Shown here: positions 17,697 to 24,910 of the stretch, piece after piece
Layout of the letters: each line of letters opens with the position of its first letter
Numbering within the stretch: position 1 is the first letter of the stretch
DNA from: Chitinibacter sp. SCUT-21
Lineage (GTDB): Bacteria; Pseudomonadota; Gammaproteobacteria; Burkholderiales; Chitinibacteraceae
Length of the DNA stretch: 64,000 nt
Direction: 5' to 3'
Assembly (NCBI GenBank): GCA_041874755.1
Contig: CP102611.1
Location: 1,984,001 to 2,048,000, forward strand
Position numbers and translations under genes: made by a program
The notes under the pieces: model-generated
The model's database searches: none
What the model was told of the DNA's origin: nothing
The model's input: the letters and a program-made list of their open reading frames with translations, nothing else

Positions 17697-18628
17697 GATT
17701 GAAAGCTCTCCGCCAAGCTCGCCACCCAGCGATACACCTCAACCTCCGATTTCACCCAAATTGCCTCGGCGCTAAATGGCCGTATCGCCCATGAGTCATC
17801 ATCCCAGTATGCCTCCATAAGCTTTGTTTGTTCTAGCGCAGCGCCCAATACCCCTTCAGATTTTAACAGCGCAGCCATCATTTTTTCATTGAGCGGTAAA
17901 TTGCTGATTAATTCAGGCATTGGCTTATGAAACAGACGATCCAACAAGGACAGCATGCCCAATAAAAACGCCGAATCAGGCGTGGTATTGAGCCAGCCAT
18001 GCTGCGCCCAAGATTCCAATCGGCGCGCACGAATCAAGGCGGCCAGCAGCAACGGCGACATGGCAGAGGATTCGCCAAATTGTTCGGCATACATCAAGAG
18101 CTGCACCCAGCGTTGTAACTGTGTGCGGCCTAAAACCGTAATCGCGTGCCGAATGCTGCTAATTTCAATGCGTGAGCGCATCCCCACTGAATTCACCAAG
18201 CGCAGCAGCCGAAAAGTGAGATCGGGGGCACGGGAAAAAACCCGTTCTAGAGTTGCAGTCTCGGCATCGGCAGCCACCAAGGAAATCAGCTCCAGCAGTT
18301 CCGGTTTCGCAGGTGCTGTTTGCGCACTGCTGCCATTTAAATACCAAGCGCCGCAGGCGTAGACCTCGGGTGCAAGAGCCGCCAATTGCTCGCTTTGATT
18401 GATATCCAGCGCCAATTGCGCCGCGGGCAGCACCGATAGGGCGGGCCATTGCGAGTTTTGGGCAGGAATAAAACACGGCATCGTGGCTGAAATCGGCTGC
18501 TCGCTGAGTAAATCTTGCAAGCATTGCAACTGACTCTCTGCGCCAATCGCCAAAAGGCCTTGCCACTGCTGCTGTCGCCATAGCGGGGAAAGTTGAATCA
18601 AGTGCATAGCCGGATGCCCAAGTTGCAT
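17693..18628 (-). CDS. HDOD-domain signalling protein
   Basis: A protein of about 311 residues. The C-terminal two thirds match the HDOD domain (LISLVAADAETATLERVFSR, then LTFRLLRLVNSVGM and SIRHAITVLGRTQLQRWV), which lacks the catalytic HD residues. The N-terminal part may be a degenerate EAL-like domain. The start is uncertain: a GTG at 18712, an ATG at 18628 and an ATG at 18607 are in frame, and 18628 is preferred because GAGAGG lies just before it. The ATGA overlap with the GGDEF-EAL gene suggests the two proteins work together. Confidence 0.8.
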   Translation of the reverse strand: MQLGHPAMHLIQLSPLWRQQQWQGLLAIGAESQLQCLQDLLSEQPISATMPCFIPAQNSQWPALSVLPAAQLALDINQSEQLAALAPEVYACGAWYLNGSSAQTAPAKPELLELISLVAADAETATLERVFSRAPDLTFRLLRLVNSVGMRSRIEISSIRHAITVLGRTQLQRWVQLLMYAEQFGESSAMSPLLLAALIRARRLESWAQHGWLNTTPDSAFLLGMLSLLDRLFHKPMPELISNLPLNEKMMAALLKSEGVLGAALEQTKLMEAYWDDDSWAIRPFSAEAIWVKSEVEVYRWVASLAESFQS

Positions 18629-18764
18629 CCTCTCAAAGTAGACGCTGGCCAAGCCCGCAGCAAGGCCGATCGCAGATCCTGCGCTTTTATCGGTGTGCGC
18701 TGCAGCACACACTGACTCAACTCAACATTTAGCGCGAAGCATGTCAAAGGTATACATCAGCAAA

Positions 18765-19691
18765 TTAACCCTGCCAAGGCTCGGAAACAGATACCCCGCT
18801 CACAAAAGCCGCCATTTGCTGCTGACTGTGTTCAGCCTGCGCTTTTATCCAGCTCATAAAATGGTGCAATTTCACGCTACCATCGAGCCGCGGCGGCCAC
18901 ACCAGCCAATATCGATTCGGGTGCGGCGCAAACACCCCGCCAACCGCGACCAATTCACCCGCCAGCAGCGCATCAAACACTATCGATAGCCGCGTCAGCG
19001 CCACGCCTTGCCCCAAGCGCACCGCCTGCATCGCCAGATTATTGTCATTGCAAAACAGTGCAAAATTAGGCGACCAATCGCCCAAATCAGCCGCTTTGCT
19101 CCAGCTGCTCCATTTTTCCAGCGTGCCAATAATGCGCGCATCTTTGACCTCGGCCGCAGTTTTCGGTGCTTTGGGATCATTGCTGGCGGCGACCACCAGC
19201 AGCATGTCGTCCATTAAGAGCTCAGACTTTAAGCCTTCCCAATCACCAGCGCCCATCCGAATTGCTAAATCAAGCTGGCCAGAGCTGAGATCGTCAAAAC
19301 CTAAGTTGGCCCGAATATCGAGCTTGTACTGCGGAAAATGCGCCTGAAAATCGGGCAAACGCGCAATCAACCAGCCCAAACCAAACGAGGGCATGGTGGT
19401 GATTTTAATTTCATTCGGCTTAGGCCGCGCCCGCACCATGCGCGTCGCCTCGGCCATATCGCCCAAGGCCATGCGAATTTGCAGCGCGTAATGACGGCCA
19501 TCTTCAGTCAGCACCAGCTTGCGCCCGCTGCGCTCAAACAAGGGCAGACCCAAATAGTCTTCCAAAGCGTGCAACTGATGGCTAATCGCGCTGTGCGTCA
19601 CCGAGAGCGCATCTGCAGCTTTAACCACGCTGCCCAGCCGCGCAACCGCTTCGAATGCCCGCAAAGCGGGTAAGGGTGGTAAGGGATTCAT
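18765..19691 (-). CDS. LysR-family regulator (GcvA-like)
   Basis: A 308-residue LysR regulator. The winged helix is at the N-terminus (ALRAFEAVARLGSVVKAADA, then HSAISHQLHALEDYLGLPLF). The effector domain starts near 90 with TTMPSFGLGWLIARLP, typical of the GcvA/AmpR-like branch. It is divergent from the YfcF-like glutathione transferase gene, about 100 bases away, so it probably regulates that cassette. The effector is unknown. Confidence 0.93.
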   Translation of the reverse strand: MNPLPPLPALRAFEAVARLGSVVKAADALSVTHSAISHQLHALEDYLGLPLFERSGRKLVLTEDGRHYALQIRMALGDMAEATRMVRARPKPNEIKITTMPSFGLGWLIARLPDFQAHFPQYKLDIRANLGFDDLSSGQLDLAIRMGAGDWEGLKSELLMDDMLLVVAASNDPKAPKTAAEVKDARIIGTLEKWSSWSKAADLGDWSPNFALFCNDNNLAMQAVRLGQGVALTRLSIVFDALLAGELVAVGGVFAPHPNRYWLVWPPRLDGSVKLHHFMSWIKAQAEHSQQQMAAFVSGVSVSEPWQG

Positions 19692-19793
19692 CAGCTTCTT
19701 ATGTTAAAAAAATTCACATTTCTAGATAAAAATCGTCAGTAATCACAGTCTAAATATTCGTTATAGTGAATGCAAATGACATGGGAGAAAACG

Positions 19794-20423
19794 ATGAACA
19801 CGAATACCTTACAACTTTATGTGGATCACCAGTTTCTCAGCCCGTACGCGCTGTCGGCGTTTGTGGCGCTGCAGGTCAAGCAAATCCCATTCACACTCCA
19901 TACGCTCAATCTGGCGGCTGGCGAACATCAACAAGCTGCTTTTGCCCATGATTCACTGTCTGCACGCGTGCCGATGTTACAGCATGGCGATTTTTGCCTG
20001 AGCGAGTCGAGCGCGATTGCCGAATATTTGGATGAAAATTGGCCTGGCGCCGCCTTATATCCGCGTGATCCGCAACAAAAAGCGCGGGCACGACAAATTC
20101 AGGCTTGGTTGCGCAGTGATTTAATGCCCATCCGTAACGAGCGCTCGACCGAAGTCGTTTTTATTCAGCCCAGCACTCAGCCTTTGAGTAACAGCGCGCA
20201 GCAAGCCGCCGCCAAATTATTTGCCGCCGCCGAACAATTAATCGACGAGGCAGGCGGGCCGCTGTTTGGGCAATGGTGTATTGCCGATGTTGACTTAGCC
20301 TTGATGCTCAAGCGCCTGATCAATAATGGTGACGCCGTACCAGAAAAATTAGCTCGCTACGCCGCACAACAATGGCAACACCCAGCGATTGCGCTGTGGT
20401 TACAACAGCAGCGCGGAGGATAA
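19794..20423 (+). CDS. yfcF: glutathione S-transferase, YfcF-like
   Basis: A 209-residue cytosolic GST. The N-terminal thioredoxin domain begins LYVDHQFLSPYALSAFVAL, where the Ser-Pro pair is the YfcF-type active site. FCLSESSAIAEYLDENWPG is the glutathione-binding helix. The helical C-terminal domain is complete. The ATG at 19794 is chosen because GGGAG lies 7 bases upstream; a start at 19770 would lack a ribosome site. It opens a four-gene cassette facing the LysR regulator. The likely role is peroxide or electrophile detoxification. Confidence 0.9.
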   Translation: MNTNTLQLYVDHQFLSPYALSAFVALQVKQIPFTLHTLNLAAGEHQQAAFAHDSLSARVPMLQHGDFCLSESSAIAEYLDENWPGAALYPRDPQQKARARQIQAWLRSDLMPIRNERSTEVVFIQPSTQPLSNSAQQAAAKLFAAAEQLIDEAGGPLFGQWCIADVDLALMLKRLINNGDAVPEKLARYAAQQWQHPAIALWLQQQRGG

Positions 20424-20427
20424 GCGC

Positions 20428-20691
20428 ATGGAACGCTATTTACGTTTGCAATTACACGCCGATGAATTACTCCTGGCCCGCTTGGGGCGCGATGCACAGC
20501 TCAGCTGCGAAAGCGGCCAGCTCTGGTTAGCGAGCAACCGCAATAACAAAGATATTGTGCTGAATGCCGGTGAGCAGCATGCGATTGGCGCGGGACATGT
20601 ACTGATCGAAGGGCAGGGCGAATTGCGCTTTTCGGGCGAAGAACTCGATATTCGCCCCTATTATCAATCCTTAATGCGGAATCAACGCTGA
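20428..20691 (+). CDS. DUF2917 small protein
   Basis: An 87-residue protein. The signature ESGQLWLASNRNNKDIVLNAGEQ, with a Gly-x-Leu-Trp turn, matches DUF2917, a small cupin-like domain of unknown function common in Betaproteobacteria. The AGGA in the end of the yfcF gene gives its ribosome site, 4 bases after that gene. Its TGA overlaps the ATG of the next GST gene by one base. Confidence 0.8.
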   Translation: MERYLRLQLHADELLLARLGRDAQLSCESGQLWLASNRNNKDIVLNAGEQHAIGAGHVLIEGQGELRFSGEELDIRPYYQSLMRNQR

Positions 20692-21368
20692 TGTTGCAAC
20701 TGTATATTGGTTATCAAAATTACTCCTCATGGTCGCTGCGCCCATGGTTGTTGCTCAAGCATTTCAATATCCCATTTGAACAAACCGTGGTGCCCGTGGA
20801 TGGCAAAGGCATTAAAGCCAGCCATCGCATGTATTCCGATAATGGTCTAGTCCCTTGCCTGCACGACAATCACTTTAGGGTATGGGACTCTATGGCAATC
20901 TGCGAATATCTTGCAGAGCAATACCCGCAGATGTGGCCTAGCCATGTAGCACTGCGGGCGCGCGCACGCAGCATTTGCGCTGAAATGCATTCCGGCTTTG
21001 GCGCGCTGCGCAGCCAATTGCCGATGAATATCCGCCTGCGCGCTAAGGGGAAAGAAAATACTCCCGAAGTCGCCGCCGATTTAACGCGCATTTTTGCCAT
21101 TTGGCGCAATGCCCGCGAGTTCGCGGCCAAGCTCAACGTCGCCGGCGATTATTTATTTGGTCAGTTTTCCATCGCCGACGCGATGTTTGCGCCAGTGATT
21201 TGGCGACTTTTCTGCTATGGCGTTGCGCTGCCAAGCGATATTCAAAACTATGTGACAACCATGTTGGCACACCCAGCAATGCAGGAATGGGAAGCGGCGG
21301 CCTTCGCGGAGGAAAGCACATTACCGCACGACACGTTGATCAACATATTCGGTGGGGCACGCGTATGA
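20691..21368 (+). CDS. glutathione S-transferase family protein
   Basis: A 225-residue GST. The thioredoxin half has the motif YSSWSLRPWLLLKHFNIPFE with the Ser-Ser-Trp-Ser-Leu-Arg-Pro active-site stretch. VWDSMAICEYLAEQYP is the glutathione-binding segment. The C-terminal domain carries AGDYLFGQFSIADAMFAPV, the N-capping box of the GST hydrophobic core. It is close to the YfcG-like or GstB-like branch. It overlaps both neighbours in a TGATG/ATGA cassette with DUF2917 and DUF3291. Confidence 0.92.
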   Translation: MLQLYIGYQNYSSWSLRPWLLLKHFNIPFEQTVVPVDGKGIKASHRMYSDNGLVPCLHDNHFRVWDSMAICEYLAEQYPQMWPSHVALRARARSICAEMHSGFGALRSQLPMNIRLRAKGKENTPEVAADLTRIFAIWRNAREFAAKLNVAGDYLFGQFSIADAMFAPVIWRLFCYGVALPSDIQNYVTTMLAHPAMQEWEAAAFAEESTLPHDTLINIFGGARV

Positions 21369-21838
21369 GCCAATGGCATCTGGCCCAATTGAATATCGGC
21401 CGCGCCATCGCCCCGCTGGACGACCCGCTGATGCACGGCTTTACCAGCCAGCTCGATGCCATCAACCAACTGGCCGAACAAAGCCAGGGCTTTGTTTGGC
21501 GCTTGCAAAGCGACTCGGGCAACGCCACGGATATCGCGTATGATGCCGATCCATTATTGATAGCCAATTTATCGGTGTGGGAATCGGTCGAGGCGCTACA
21601 GCAATATGTGTATTCCGGCGCGCATCTGGCCAGCCTCAAACAGCGCCGCGCTTGGTTTAGCAAAATTGACGGGCCTTCGCTGGTGCTGTGGTGGATTCCG
21701 GCAGGGCATCAACCTAGCTTGAGCGAAGCCAACGCGGCGTTGGATTTACTGCGGCTCAACGGCCCGAGCAGCCTGGCATTTACTTTTGCTCAGCCTTTTC
21801 CAATGCCAGCAAACACCGAAATACCATGCCGGGTATAA
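21365..21838 (+). CDS. DUF3291 protein
   Basis: A 157-residue protein with the DUF3291 pattern: WHLAQLNIGRAIAPLDDPLM, an acidic middle, WESVEALQQYVYSGAHLASL and HQPSLSEANAALDLL. The ferredoxin-like fold resembles antibiotic-biosynthesis monooxygenase-type proteins, but no function is known. The start at 21365 gives the ATGA overlap with the GST gene; longer starts would lie inside that gene. It is the last member of the GST cassette. Confidence 0.85.
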   Translation: MSQWHLAQLNIGRAIAPLDDPLMHGFTSQLDAINQLAEQSQGFVWRLQSDSGNATDIAYDADPLLIANLSVWESVEALQQYVYSGAHLASLKQRRAWFSKIDGPSLVLWWIPAGHQPSLSEANAALDLLRLNGPSSLAFTFAQPFPMPANTEIPCRV

Positions 21839-21898
21839 GGATTAAAGCTAGTCAATAATTGATATAAAACTGAATACCCTTCGACTCCAGCAAGGGGG

Positions 21899-21940
21899 CG
21901 CTGAAAACTAGATTAACAATGGTTAATCCGGGCTTCAGCG
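21899..21940. promoter_or_regulatory. nested inverted repeats upstream of the Asr-like gene
   Basis: An outer pair CGCTGAA/TTCAGCG encloses the dyad ATTAAC-AATG-GTTAAT at 21912-21927. It lies about 90-130 bases upstream of the repeat-protein gene and could be an operator or a stem-loop. No factor can be named. Confidence 0.35.
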
Positions 21941-22026
21941 TTTTGCAATCTAGATTTGCGCATAATGACCTGCATCCACTCAGCACAGCGCTGAATGGCA
22001 TATGGACAAAACTCGGAGTCTTTGAA

Positions 22027-22368
22027 ATGAAATTGGTAAAACACGTTGTATTGGCACTGGCTTTGGCTGGCTTCGGCACTGCGGCTTTTGCAGCTACACC
22101 AGCAAAACACAAAGCTTCACACGTAGCATCTAAAGCTTCAACTGCACAAAAAGCGCAAGCTAAAAAAGCTTCTCACGTAGCTTCTAAAGCCTCAACTGCA
22201 CAAAAAGCACAAGCTAAAAAAGCTTCTCACGCAGCTTCTAAAGCCTCTACTGCACAAAAAGCACAAGCTAAAAAAGCATCGCACGTAGCATCTAAAGCTT
22301 CTACCGCGCAAAAAGCACAAGCCAAAAAAGCCTCCGCCGCTGCATCAAAAGCTTCAGCCGCTAAATAA
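22027..22368 (+). CDS. Asr-like periplasmic Ala/Lys repeat protein
   Basis: A 113-residue protein with a signal peptide (about 1-22, cleavage AFA/ATP). The mature part is four nearly identical 18-residue units, each starting KASHVASKAS and ending QKAQAK, followed by a shorter unit. It is extremely rich in Ala, Lys and Ser, with one His per unit and no Cys. Composition and the QKAQAK element resemble the enterobacterial acid-shock protein Asr, which is proposed to chaperone or buffer in the periplasm. That function is inference. A terminator follows. Confidence 0.75.
   Translation: MKLVKHVVLALALAGFGTAAFAATPAKHKASHVASKASTAQKAQAKKASHVASKASTAQKAQAKKASHAASKASTAQKAQAKKASHVASKASTAQKAQAKKASAAASKASAAK
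22111..22326 (+). repeat. four tandem 54-bp coding repeats
   Basis: Units start at 22111, 22165, 22219 and 22273, each encoding 18 residues; a partial fifth unit runs to 22365. Differences are mostly silent, plus one Val-to-Ala change in unit 3, which suggests recent amplification or gene conversion. Confidence 0.95.
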
Positions 22369-22395
22369 CCCTATCTCCTCCTCAGGGTGTGTTGA

Positions 22396-22429
22396 ATGCC
22401 TTGCTGAGAGATCGGCAAGGCATTTTTTT
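22396..22429 (+). terminator. rho-independent terminator of the Asr-like gene
   Basis: GCCTTGC (22398-22404) pairs with GCAAGGC (22415-22421), with flanking A-T pairs, followed by seven T. Confidence 0.9.
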
Positions 22430-22440
22430 CTGGAGCATTT

Positions 22441-22815
22441 ATGTTGATTTCTGCGACACTAGCCCTCGCAGTTGCAACGGCCGCCACGCCCGTTGCCGAA
22501 CGCGATCAACTGCGCCAATCCGAGCATATGTATTGGCGTGCCATTAACGCCACCCAATTTGATTTATGGTTGGGTAAAGAAGAAGCATGGCGCCTTACCG
22601 TCAGCGCGCTATGCCCAGCCTGGCCTAGCACGCATCTCACGCTCATAACCCAACAAGGCCACCTCAAACGTCAACAAGAAATCATTGCCAAAGCAAGTGC
22701 GCAATGTCGGCTTTTACGCATTGAACCCTTGCCCAGCAATGCCGACCACACTTTGCCAATACAAAAAGTGATTACAGTTGATGCTGCCAAATTAAAAGGC
22801 AACAATAAGCACTAA
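22441..22815 (+). CDS. hypothetical secreted protein
   Basis: A 124-residue protein with a probable signal peptide (LISATLALAVATAATPVA). The mature part has two Cys (near 60 and 83) that could form a disulfide. Its pattern loosely recalls DUF6491-type small proteins, but this is weak. GGAG precedes the ATG. It lies 22 bases before the OmpR-type regulator gene and probably shares its message, so it may be an accessory to that two-component system. I do not recognise a function. Confidence 0.6.
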   Translation: MLISATLALAVATAATPVAERDQLRQSEHMYWRAINATQFDLWLGKEEAWRLTVSALCPAWPSTHLTLITQQGHLKRQQEIIAKASAQCRLLRIEPLPSNADHTLPIQKVITVDAAKLKGNNKH

Positions 22816-22837
22816 ACCCGCCCCAGAGATCAGCGCG

Positions 22838-23518
22838 ATGCGAATTCTATTGCTCGAAGACCAATTACAGCAGGCCCAATATACGATTAAAGCACTGCAA
22901 GAAGGTGGCCATACGGTGGACCACGCTGCAGAGGGAAGAACCGGGCTTTTCATGGCCACCACAGAAAAATACGATGCGTTGGTGCTAGATCGGATGCTGC
23001 CCTTGGTCGATGGGCTCACCATTTTGCGCACGCTGCGTGCCTCGGAGATTCATACCCCAGTGTTAATGTTATCGGCACTGGGTGAACCAGAAGATCGTGT
23101 AGATGGTCTGCGCGCGGGTGCGGATGATTATTTGGCCAAACCGTTTCACAGCGCTGAATTATTGGCACGGCTAGAAGTTATTACCCGTCGCATACCCAGC
23201 AGTAATAACGCCAACAACGCTAATTTACAAGTTGCCGATCTGGAGCTAGATCGCCTCGCGCGCACCGTGCGCCGCGATGGCAAACTCATTGATTTACAAC
23301 CACGCGAATATCAATTGCTCGAATATCTGATGCGCCACGCTGGCCAAGTGGTCACGCGCACCATGCTGCTGGAAGGCGTGTGGAATTACCATTTCGACCC
23401 CAATACCAATGTGATCGACGTACACATCAGTAAATTGCGCGCCAAAATCGATGCAGCAGGCCAAAAACCGCTACTGCACACTGTACGTGGTGCGGGTTAT
23501 CGCATGGCCGAGCTATGA
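22838..23518 (+). CDS. OmpR/PhoB-family response regulator
   Basis: A 226-residue regulator. The receiver domain (1-115) has LLLEDQ at the acidic pocket, the phospho-acceptor Asp in ALVLDRMLPLVDG and the KPF switch in YLAKPFHSAELL. The winged-helix DNA-binding domain (about 130-222) contains LQPREYQLLEYLMRHAGQVV, NVIDVHISKLRAKID and a final TVRGAGYRM. It overlaps the kinase gene by four bases (ATGA). Proximity suggests it may control the Asr-like gene upstream, as RstA and PhoB do for asr in E. coli; this is inference. Confidence 0.95.
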   Translation: MRILLLEDQLQQAQYTIKALQEGGHTVDHAAEGRTGLFMATTEKYDALVLDRMLPLVDGLTILRTLRASEIHTPVLMLSALGEPEDRVDGLRAGADDYLAKPFHSAELLARLEVITRRIPSSNNANNANLQVADLELDRLARTVRRDGKLIDLQPREYQLLEYLMRHAGQVVTRTMLLEGVWNYHFDPNTNVIDVHISKLRAKIDAAGQKPLLHTVRGAGYRMAEL

Positions 23519-24837
23519 ACTTTGTGGGCCTTGCTCGTGCTTGGCGCAGCCCGTTTACCCGCTGGGCCGTTGCCTTGCCGGTGTTGATGTGTATTGTCGT
23601 CACCTTTTTTGGCTCACTAGCATTTAAAGAAACCCAACAAGCATTGATTGGTGAGTTTTACACCGCGCTGCGCGAAGAAGTCGTCATTCTGGAACTTATC
23701 TACCGCGAAGACGGATTTAACGCTTTGCAATCAGCAGTTGCGTTACGCAGTAATCGACAAGAAACCCAAAGGGTGTATTTATTAACCGACGCACAAGGCC
23801 GCTATTTAGCTGGCAATTTAAGCGAATGGCCAAGTACGGTCCCCGTTAAAGATGAATCATCGGCATTGTTTGCCGATCCAGAAACCGGTGAAACCATCGC
23901 CGCCGAGGTCTTCCTGCTATTTGGTGATAATCGCCTGCTGGTTGGCCGGCGCGCCATTTACGAGCAAGTGGCGCAACATCTGATCCAAAACTATCTGGCC
24001 TTGTGCGCCGTGATGTTGCTTGCCGCATTGATTGCTGGTTTTGTGTTTTCTCGCCTGATTCAGCGCCGCCTCAATACCATCAGCCAAACCGCGCATCACA
24101 TTCGCATCGGCAATGAGGATTCGCGTATTCCCTTGGCAGGCAGTCAGGATGAAATTGATGGGGTCATTGTCGAGCTGAATGCCTTGCTCGACCAACAGCA
24201 CAAATTATTATCGTACGCACGGCAAACCTCATCGGCCATCGCACACGATATGCGTCAGCCTTTATCGCTGTTACGCGGCAAATTATTGGAGCTTTCCGAA
24301 AGCGAACATGACGGCCCAATCAAACACGCCGCACTGGAGCAACTCGAGCAAATTCAAGCGCTATTTTCGGCTGTTCTGCGATTAGGTCGGCTCGAATCGG
24401 GGGCGCAGGTGTTGCGCAGCGAGATGCAATCGCTCAGTACCATCGTGCACGACGTCGCTGAACTTTATCAACCACTACTGGAAGATGATGGTTTTCAAAT
24501 TCGCCTCAGTGGTGGCGAAGTGAGCAAACAGGTCGATCGCGAGCTATTGTTTTCAGCGCTGTGCAATTTAATTGAAAACGTTTTGCGTTACGCTCCCGGA
24601 CATGTCGATATCGCGATCAGCGAAGCAGGAATTAGCGTGCGCGACTATGGCACAGGGGTCAGTGAAGACGAGCTGGAGCGACTGATCGAGCCGTTTTACA
24701 AAACCGAAACCAGCCGCAATAGCGCTGGCCACGGTCTGGGTTTGGCGCTGGTGAAAGCGATTACCGAGCTACACGGCGGACAGCTGCAATTGAGTAATCA
24801 AAATCCTGGTTTTATGGTCAGTATTGCACTGCCATAA
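23515..24837 (+). CDS. OmpR-partner sensor histidine kinase
   Basis: A 440-residue membrane kinase. Helix 1 (about 19-38) and helix 2 (about 160-180) flank a periplasmic sensor domain. A HAMP linker follows, then the phospho-acceptor box SSAIAHDMRQPLSLLRGKLL. The ATP-binding domain has the N box ALCNLIENVLRYAPG, the G1 box VRDYGTGVS and GHGLGLALVKAI. It is the partner of the preceding regulator. The stimulus is unknown; the sensor region has no Cys or His cluster. Confidence 0.95.
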   Translation: MNFVGLARAWRSPFTRWAVALPVLMCIVVTFFGSLAFKETQQALIGEFYTALREEVVILELIYREDGFNALQSAVALRSNRQETQRVYLLTDAQGRYLAGNLSEWPSTVPVKDESSALFADPETGETIAAEVFLLFGDNRLLVGRRAIYEQVAQHLIQNYLALCAVMLLAALIAGFVFSRLIQRRLNTISQTAHHIRIGNEDSRIPLAGSQDEIDGVIVELNALLDQQHKLLSYARQTSSAIAHDMRQPLSLLRGKLLELSESEHDGPIKHAALEQLEQIQALFSAVLRLGRLESGAQVLRSEMQSLSTIVHDVAELYQPLLEDDGFQIRLSGGEVSKQVDRELLFSALCNLIENVLRYAPGHVDIAISEAGISVRDYGTGVSEDELERLIEPFYKTETSRNSAGHGLGLALVKAITELHGGQLQLSNQNPGFMVSIALP

Positions 24838-24894
24838 ACGTCAACTTCAACGAAGTTGCGGTTCTCTGCTAGACTTAGCCGCAATTCATCATCT

Positions 24895-24910
24895 GGTTTC
24901 ACGTGAAACA
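24895..24910. promoter_or_regulatory. parS-like ParB-binding site B, abutting parE
   Basis: The 16-mer GGTTTCACGTGAAACA matches the parS consensus at 15 of 16 positions. It ends on the base immediately before the parE ATG and so occupies the place where a ribosome-binding site would be. Confidence 0.8.

Noticed and set aside
24824..24910. Longer parE start at 24824
   Set aside because: The added residues overlap the kinase gene end and do not resemble ParE; the ATG at 24911 aligns with the family start.
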